Assembly: GCF_015160875.1 (NCBI RefSeq)
Contig: NZ_CP063374.1
Coordinates: forward strand, 6,637,501 to 6,701,500
DNA from: Streptomyces chromofuscus
GTDB taxonomy: Bacteria; Actinomycetota; Actinomycetes; Streptomycetales; Streptomycetaceae
Direction of reading: 5' to 3'
DNA length: 64,000 nucleotides
Below the pieces are notes generated by a model, which was not told the DNA's origin, made no database searches, and saw only the letters and a list, made by a program, of their open reading frames with translations. Position 1 is the stretch's first letter. Each line of letters begins with the position of its first letter. Both the position numbers and the translations under genes were made by a program. This document shows positions 59,025 through 64,000 of the stretch, one piece after another.

Positions 59025-60788
59025 TCACAGCAGCGTCAGGTCCACCGACTCCGCCAGCGCCGCCAGCCCCGCGTCCCCCGGATGCAGATGGTCCCCGCTG
59101 TCGTACGCGGGCAGCATCCGCGTCGGCTGCGCCGGATCCCGCACCGCCGCGTCGAAGTCGAGCACCCCGTCGAAGACGTCGTTCTGCCGGATCCACGCGT
59201 TGACGGCGGTCCGCTCGCTCTCCAGAGCGTCCGTGCAGCGGGGTTCGCCGCCGCACGGCAGGAGGGTCGCCACCAGCACGCGCAGCCCTCGCGCGTGCGC
59301 CCGGTCGCCGATCTCCTCCAGACCCTCGGTCAGCTGCTCCGCGCTCCGGCCGGCGAGCAGGTCGTTGATGCCTTCGAGGACGACCGCCGTGCGCACCGAG
59401 GTCTGGGCGTGCACGTCCCGGTCCAGCCGGTGCAGCGCGCTCACCCCGGCCGCGTCCGTGGAGACCCCGTCCCCGGGGTAGCGGTCGGCGATCACGCTGT
59501 TGCCGGCGATGCCCTGGTTGAGCACCCCGTACTGCGGCACGGCGCTCTGCACCCGCAGCCGCTCGGCCAGCACGTCGGGCCAGCGCCGGTTGGCGTCCAC
59601 GGTGGACGTGTCTCCGTCGGTGATCGAGTCGCCGACCATCACCACGGAACCCGGCCCGCCGGACACGTCCACACCGGTCAGCAGCGGCCAGGTGGTCACC
59701 ACGTCGGTGTACGCGGTCGCCGTCCCGTCGGCCGTGTGGTCGCCCGGACCGCTCAGGTACGACCGCTGCTGCGCGAGCCGGTGCACGGGCGCCGCCGTGA
59801 CCGGGCCGGGCAGATGGAAGCTGACCAGCAGATCGGCGCCCGCGGGCACGTCGAAGGCCAGCGGATCGCTGTACGCCTGGGCACCCGCCGGGATCTCGGC
59901 GCCGGTGGCCCCGCCGAACGTCAGCCGCGCCGGCACCGTCCTGGCCGCGGCGCCGGTGTCCCGCACGGCCACCGTGGCGCCACCGATCCGCACCGGCGCC
60001 GCCGCGAACGTGTTGTCGAACCGCAGCCGCACCCGGGGCCCGCCCACCGAGGTGTGCACCACCAGCCGCAGCGTCCGGTCGGTCCACGGGCCCACGGTCG
60101 GCTGCCCGGAGGTCGCCGTGGCCCAGCTGCCCGTCCAGCCGGTCGTGGCGGCGCGCACCGACAGGGCGAAGACATGCAGGTCGGGGGCGACGGGCAACCG
60201 CACCGAGGGGATGCCGTGCGTGGCGTCGACCGGCACGGTCACCACGTACAGCCGTGCCTTCTCTGCGAGTTGGCCGCCGGGCGTGTTGACGTGCGGCAAC
60301 GCCACCGCCTTGGTGGCGAGCGGACCGCGCCGCCAGTCGGGCGCGGTGAGGACGTACGGGGAGAGGGTGCCGTCGGCGTACGAGACCGTGCCGGAGGCGG
60401 TGAGGTCCGCGCCGGACGTGCTCGCGACCAGGAAGGCGAGCGCGTCGCCCCGGCCGCCGAGTGCGACGCTCTGGCCGTCGGCCCGCACGTTGTCCGGTTC
60501 GCCTGCGACCCGGTCCGGCAGGGTCAGCGTGGCGCCCTGCACGGTGAGCGCGCGGCCGGGCGTCCAGCCGGCGGCCGTGAGGTCCTGGACGGACAGGGAG
60601 GCGCCGGCTCCGTCGAAGTCGGCCTCGGCGGGGCTGCCGTCGTCGCTGACGGCGGTGTTGTCGAAAAGCAGCTCGAGCGGCAGCGGTGCCGCCGCGTCGT
60701 CGTGGCCGGCCTGCACCGAGGCCGTGGGCAGCACGGACGCGATCAGCACGAGGACGACCGCGACCCCCCGGGCACCTCGGCGTACCAA
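59025..60788 (-). CDS. Secreted SGNH/GDSL hydrolase (lipase/esterase)
   Basis: A 587-residue secreted protein. The signal peptide is VRRGARGVAVVLVLIASVLPTASVQAG. A beta-rich N-terminal domain (about 35-370) precedes an SGNH hydrolase domain with block I GDSITDGDTS (nucleophile Ser), Gly in NQGIAGNSVI, Asn in VVLEGINDLL and Asp-x-x-His in SGDHLHPGD. The start is a TTG at 60788, supported by AGGAGAG 5 nt upstream and the position of the signal peptide. It likely hydrolyses ester bonds of sugars or lipids. Confidence 0.9.
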   Translation of the reverse strand: MVRRGARGVAVVLVLIASVLPTASVQAGHDDAAAPLPLELLFDNTAVSDDGSPAEADFDGAGASLSVQDLTAAGWTPGRALTVQGATLTLPDRVAGEPDNVRADGQSVALGGRGDALAFLVASTSGADLTASGTVSYADGTLSPYVLTAPDWRRGPLATKAVALPHVNTPGGQLAEKARLYVVTVPVDATHGIPSVRLPVAPDLHVFALSVRAATTGWTGSWATATSGQPTVGPWTDRTLRLVVHTSVGGPRVRLRFDNTFAAAPVRIGGATVAVRDTGAAARTVPARLTFGGATGAEIPAGAQAYSDPLAFDVPAGADLLVSFHLPGPVTAAPVHRLAQQRSYLSGPGDHTADGTATAYTDVVTTWPLLTGVDVSGGPGSVVMVGDSITDGDTSTVDANRRWPDVLAERLRVQSAVPQYGVLNQGIAGNSVIADRYPGDGVSTDAAGVSALHRLDRDVHAQTSVRTAVVLEGINDLLAGRSAEQLTEGLEEIGDRAHARGLRVLVATLLPCGGEPRCTDALESERTAVNAWIRQNDVFDGVLDFDAAVRDPAQPTRMLPAYDSGDHLHPGDAGLAALAESVDLTLL

Positions 60789-60956
60789 GCGGCTCTCCTG
60801 CTCTCCTCGGGCGAAGCGGTGATCGTGAAGCTAGGGAGGCGGCGGGGGCGGGTCAACGCACCTTGGGCGAACACGGCGTGGAACCGCCCGAACGACGGGA
60901 TGCGACCGTCCGCGCGCCTGTGGTGCGCACGCGGGTGCGAATGACAGGCTGGAGGT

Positions 60957-61364
60957 ATGAACATCCCTTTCCTGGGCCACCGACGCCAGAGGCCCGGGGT
61001 CTTCGACCCCGAGGGCATCGCCGAACTCCTGGCGGAGTGCGAGCTGCTACGTTCCCAGGCGGGCCGGGCGGGCGTCCAACTCGACGACACCGTGGACTCG
61101 TTGCAGGCGCTCGACCAGCTGCTGCCGCGCTGGCGGGACGACGAGGACATCCTGCCCTGGCTGGGCAACGACGCCGGTCTGTACCTGGGCACGGTGATCG
61201 TTCGCACGGTGCCCGGGGCGATCTGGGAGATCTGGCCGGACGGCCAGCCGGTGGTACGGCTGGAGTCCGGCCGCGAGTTCGACGTCGTGGCCTCCGGTCA
61301 GGAGTGGGCCACCAGCGGGGTGCCCGAGCTGTCGCAGCTGTACGCGGAAGTCGCCGAGTCCTGA
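60957..61364 (+). CDS. DUF6278-type hypothetical protein
   Basis: A 135-residue protein without recognised catalytic motifs; I believe it belongs to the uncharacterised Streptomyces family DUF6278. It starts MNIPFLGHRRQRPGVFDPEG and contains PWLGNDAGLYLGTVIVRTVPGAIWEIWPDGQPVVRL. The GGAGG motif lies only 1 nt before the ATG, too close for normal use, so a leaderless or alternative start is possible. Function unknown. Confidence 0.72.
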   Translation: MNIPFLGHRRQRPGVFDPEGIAELLAECELLRSQAGRAGVQLDDTVDSLQALDQLLPRWRDDEDILPWLGNDAGLYLGTVIVRTVPGAIWEIWPDGQPVVRLESGREFDVVASGQEWATSGVPELSQLYAEVAES

Positions 61365-61628
61365 CCCGCGCCCCGGTCCCGCGTCGTACAGACGGCTGAA
61401 GCCCGAACGCGCGTGTCCTGCTCAACTGCTCTGCCGCACAAAGCTTTCGCACCGCCCTCGTGCCCTGCGCCCTCCGCGCCGGAGCCGGCGGGAAACGGCC
61501 GGGCAACTCACCGCGCCGGAACCTCGACTACGATGTGCCGTTCAGCCCTGTGCCGGGTCCCCCCACGGCCGTTCGGCCGCAGGGGGCGGCGGTGCCCCGA
61601 GCCAGGCCCGTCCGGCGGCGGCCGGAGA

Positions 61629-61740
61629 TCACTGCTCGCGCGGCGGAATCGACACGTACGACGAGTCGTTCGCCGGTGAGGAGAAGGTCAGCCGCGCGCC
61701 GGACGGGTTGTGCTCGATGTAGCGCGGGTTGAAGCGTGCA
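61629..61740 (-). pseudogene. C-terminal fragment with coding bias, unknown family
   Basis: The minus frame ending at 61629 reads ARFNPRYIEHNPSGARLTFS then SPANDSSYVSIPPREQ, with over 90% GC at third positions, as in real genes here. There is no start codon with a ribosome site, and the frame upstream overlaps the next gene in a different register. It looks like the tail of a lost gene or of a longer version of the 61745 gene. The rest of 61365-61744 holds no feature I can support. Confidence 0.35.
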
Positions 61741-61744
61741 CGAC

Positions 61745-62494
61745 CTAGGACGCGCGGTGCGAGGTGCGGGTGTCGGCCGCCGCCGGGAGCGGTGCCTGGG
61801 CGGCCCGGGTCACGTCCGCGACCAGCTCCACCACGTCCGGCCCGTACGCCTGGGAGTTCACCACCTTCAGCAGCAGCACGAAGGTGTGGTTGCCGTGCTT
61901 GCGGGCCAGCCGTTCGTGGTTGCGGGCGAGGTAGCGGGTGGCGGCCTGATTGGTGATCGCGCGCTGTCCGCAGAAGAGGAACACCGGTCTGGACTCGCCC
62001 GCGATGATGCGGGCCAGCAGGACGTACTCGGTGACCCCGGGTTCCAGGCGGTACCGCTCGGAGCCGATCTGGAACGCGCCGCGGTCCGGGCCGGGTTCGG
62101 GGTCGATGTTGATGCGCACACCCGGCAGCATCGCCGACATGTGGGCCAGCATCCGCCGGTTGGAGCCCGGGCCGCCCACGCAGAACTCGGTCCGCTCGCC
62201 GAAGCCCTGCTGTGCCGCGTCCTGCGTGACGACCTGGGTGTTGGCCCCGCAGTCCTTGATGAGGGCGGAGAGTTCCAGCAGAGCGAACACGTCGAAGCGG
62301 TGCACCGCCAGGTCCGGGCTCCCGGCGTCCCGGTTCACCACCAGCAGCGACTCGGAGTTGTCGGGCAGTCCGAAGAAGGCCTGCTTGCGGCGGAGCTTGC
62401 GCTTCCACAAGTAGGTGCGGGCCAGCCAGCCGATCGTGGCACTGAGGCCGGCCGCGATCACGCCGAGGACGATGTTGCGCACGTCGTCAGTCAT
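61745..62494 (-). CDS. Membrane-anchored hypothetical protein
   Basis: A 249-residue protein. One N-terminal helix (NIVLGVIAAGLSATIGWLARTYLW) is followed by a basic stretch and a cytoplasmic domain with an alpha/beta pattern (SLLVVNRDAGSPDLAVHRFDVFALLELSALIKDCGANTQVV; FLFCGQRAITNQAATRYLARNHERLARK). The layout resembles SLOG/nucleotide-sensor-like membrane proteins, but I cannot assign a family. ATG 62494. A coding-like tail in another frame lies just beyond its stop. Confidence 0.75.
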   Translation of the reverse strand: MTDDVRNIVLGVIAAGLSATIGWLARTYLWKRKLRRKQAFFGLPDNSESLLVVNRDAGSPDLAVHRFDVFALLELSALIKDCGANTQVVTQDAAQQGFGERTEFCVGGPGSNRRMLAHMSAMLPGVRINIDPEPGPDRGAFQIGSERYRLEPGVTEYVLLARIIAGESRPVFLFCGQRAITNQAATRYLARNHERLARKHGNHTFVLLLKVVNSQAYGPDVVELVADVTRAAQAPLPAAADTRTSHRAS

Positions 62495-62620
62495 GGGCGC
62501 GCATGGTAGCGGGCGCAGGGAAACCGTGTTCGAGTGGTGGGGAGGGGGCCGCGCTCGCGCTCCTGACGCGGGCATGCCCATCTATTAGGCTGCGCGAACG
62601 GTCCCGGACTGGAGGTGCGG

Positions 62621-64000
62621 ATGCGTCGCCCTGTCGTGAGGAAACTGACGGTTGCCGCGGTGTCGGCCGCCGTCGTGTCGGTGGGGGCCGCGGCGCCCTC
62701 GGAATCACGGACGGCACCGATGGAGAAGGTCCCGGTCGCCGTCGGCCACGGCGGCGCGGTGGCCAGCGTCGACGCGGACGCGTCCGCCGCCGGCATCGAG
62801 GTCCTGAGGAAGGGCGGCAACGCCGTCGACGCGGCCGTCGCCACCGCCGCCGTGCTGGGTGTCACCGAGCCGTACTCCGCCGGGATCGGCGGCGGCGGCT
62901 ACTTCGTCTACTACGACGCCCGCTCCCGCTCGGTGCACACGATCGACGGCCGTGAGACCGCGCCGCTGAGCGCCGACAAGAACCTGTTCACGGAAGGCGG
63001 CAAGGCGATCCCGTTCGCCGAGGCGGTCACCAGCGGCCTGAGCGTCGGCACCCCCGGCACCCCCGCCACCTGGCGGACGGCGCTGAGCAGCTGGGGCAGC
63101 AAACCGCTGCGCACCCTGCTCAAGCCCGCCGAACGGCTGGCCCGCGACGGCTTCACCGTCGACGCCACCTTCCGCGCGCAGACCGCGTCCAACGAGGCGC
63201 GGTTCCGGAACTTCCCCGACACGGCGAAGCTGTTCCTGCCCGCCGGGGAACTGCCCGCCGTCGGCTCCACCTTCACCAACCCCGACCTCGCGCAGACCTA
63301 CGAGGAGCTGGGCCGCGAGGGCGTCGACGCGCTGTACCGCGGCAGGCTGGCGCGGGACATCGTCGACACCGTCAACGATCCCCCCGTGGACCCGGCCTCC
63401 GGCTACCGCGCCCGCCCCGGCGACCTGTCGCTGAGGGACCTGGCCGCCTACCGCACCAAGAACCAGGCGCCCAGCAAAACCTCGTACCGCGGCCTCGACG
63501 TGTACTCCATGGCGCCCTCCTCGTCGGGGGGCACCACGGTCGGCGAGGCGCTCAACATGCTGGAGGGGACGGACCTTTCGCGGCTGAGCGAAACGCGGTA
63601 CCTGCACCGCTTCATCGAGGCGAGCCGGATCGCGTTCGCGGACCGGGGGCGCTGGGTGGGCGACCCCGCCTTCGAGGACGTACCGACGAAGGAGCTGCTG
63701 TCGCAGCGGTACGCCGACTCGCGCGCGTGCCTCATCAAGGACGACGCGGTGCTGACCAGCCCGGTCGCGCCGGGAGACCCGCGTGACCCGGCGGCGTGCG
63801 CCACGGGCGGCACGGCGGCCCCGACGATGTACGAGGGCGACAGCACCACCCATCTCACCGCGGCCGACAAGTGGGGCAACGTCGTCTCCTACACGCTCAC
63901 GATCGAGCAGACCGGCGGCAGCGGCATCACCGTGCCGGGACGCGGCTTCCTGCTCAACAACGAGCTGACGGACTTCTCCTTCACCCCGGCCAATCCGGCG
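62621..64000 (+). CDS. ggt: Gamma-glutamyltransferase (3' end outside window)
   Basis: Secreted Ntn-hydrolase that cleaves the gamma-glutamyl bond of glutathione and similar peptides. 460 residues are present and the frame runs off the right edge. A signal peptide (RRPVVRKLTVAAVSAAVVSVGAAAPS) precedes VDADASAAGIEVLRKGGNAVDAAVATAAVLGVTEPYSAGIGGGG, the family hallmark. The autoprocessing/catalytic Thr is Thr409 in EGDSTTHLTAADKWGNVVSYT. ATG 62621 lies 6 nt after GGAGGTG. Confidence 0.95.
   Translation, partial: MRRPVVRKLTVAAVSAAVVSVGAAAPSESRTAPMEKVPVAVGHGGAVASVDADASAAGIEVLRKGGNAVDAAVATAAVLGVTEPYSAGIGGGGYFVYYDARSRSVHTIDGRETAPLSADKNLFTEGGKAIPFAEAVTSGLSVGTPGTPATWRTALSSWGSKPLRTLLKPAERLARDGFTVDATFRAQTASNEARFRNFPDTAKLFLPAGELPAVGSTFTNPDLAQTYEELGREGVDALYRGRLARDIVDTVNDPPVDPASGYRARPGDLSLRDLAAYRTKNQAPSKTSYRGLDVYSMAPSSSGGTTVGEALNMLEGTDLSRLSETRYLHRFIEASRIAFADRGRWVGDPAFEDVPTKELLSQRYADSRACLIKDDAVLTSPVAPGDPRDPAACATGGTAAPTMYEGDSTTHLTAADKWGNVVSYTLTIEQTGGSGITVPGRGFLLNNELTDFSFTPANPA

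Overview
The window is high-GC actinobacterial DNA with third-codon-position GC near 90%, GTG starts and many 4-nt ATGA/GTGA gene overlaps. Gene content (AIM24, SWIM/SNF2 pair, ROK kinase, CYP genes, RepSA-type integrative element, spore-photoproduct-lyase-like protein) points to Streptomyces or a close relative. The genes are mostly intact and chromosomal, but two regions (about 21.5-32.3 kb and 45.6-56.2 kb) are accessory and partly decayed.

1-21.7 kb is ordinary chromosome: a partial SDR oxidoreductase, AIM24, a RibD/DHFR-domain protein, a histidine kinase and LuxR response regulator separated by a proline-rich membrane protein, and a P450 preceded by a remarkable 163-nt imperfect hairpin. 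Then comes a sugar/cyclitol unit: a Gfo/Idh/MocA dehydrogenase, a GntR regulator, a lipoprotein-permease-ATPase ABC transporter, a ROK kinase and a membrane-anchored protein. An identical 13-nt palindromic box lies in both promoter regions of this unit. A SNF2 helicase overlaps a SWIM zinc-finger protein that carries a 36-nt tandem repeat. A spore photoproduct lyase-like radical SAM protein and a small membrane protein follow.

21.7-32.3 kb resembles a relic of a DosR-like hypoxia/dormancy gene island (the comparison to the OsdR/OsdK-controlled cluster of S. coelicolor is from memory). Intact genes are three universal stress proteins, carbamate kinase, an Rv1733c-like membrane protein, a DoxX protein, an Acg-like nitroreductase and a cupin. 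Between them lie fragments of polyphosphate kinase 2, GAPDH, NarJ, a P-type ATPase and a second DoxX gene, which explain the long gene-poor gaps.

32.3-45.7 kb is a catabolic block. An operon runs right to left: extradiol dioxygenase, fumarylacetoacetate hydrolase family protein, MhpA-like flavin hydroxylase, acetoacetate-CoA ligase and a nitroreductase, with a divergent TetR. Next are a frameshifted TetR, a zinc alcohol dehydrogenase, and a self-sufficient CYP102 (P450-reductase fusion) divergent from its own TetR. Two 37-nt repeated operators lie between CYP102 and that TetR.

46.4-56.2 kb is mobile DNA. A RelE-type toxin-antitoxin pair and a solo HTH gene lead into an alternating array: att-like site, orphan polymorphic-toxin C-terminus plus likely immunity gene, terminator hairpin, att-like site, integrase. 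Between the second and third sites sits a minimal integrative element (integrase, excisionase, RepSA-type initiator, GntR) without transfer genes. A second integrase copy is cut off by an IS3-family element, beyond which lies a broken HNH endonuclease. This array is the most unusual feature of the window.

56.2-64 kb returns to ordinary chromosome: a PcaL-like fusion protein (with Ala where the nucleophilic Ser is expected), a metallo-beta-lactamase-fold hydrolase, exodeoxyribonuclease III, a secreted SGNH esterase with a TTG start, two uncharacterised proteins and a partial gamma-glutamyltransferase.
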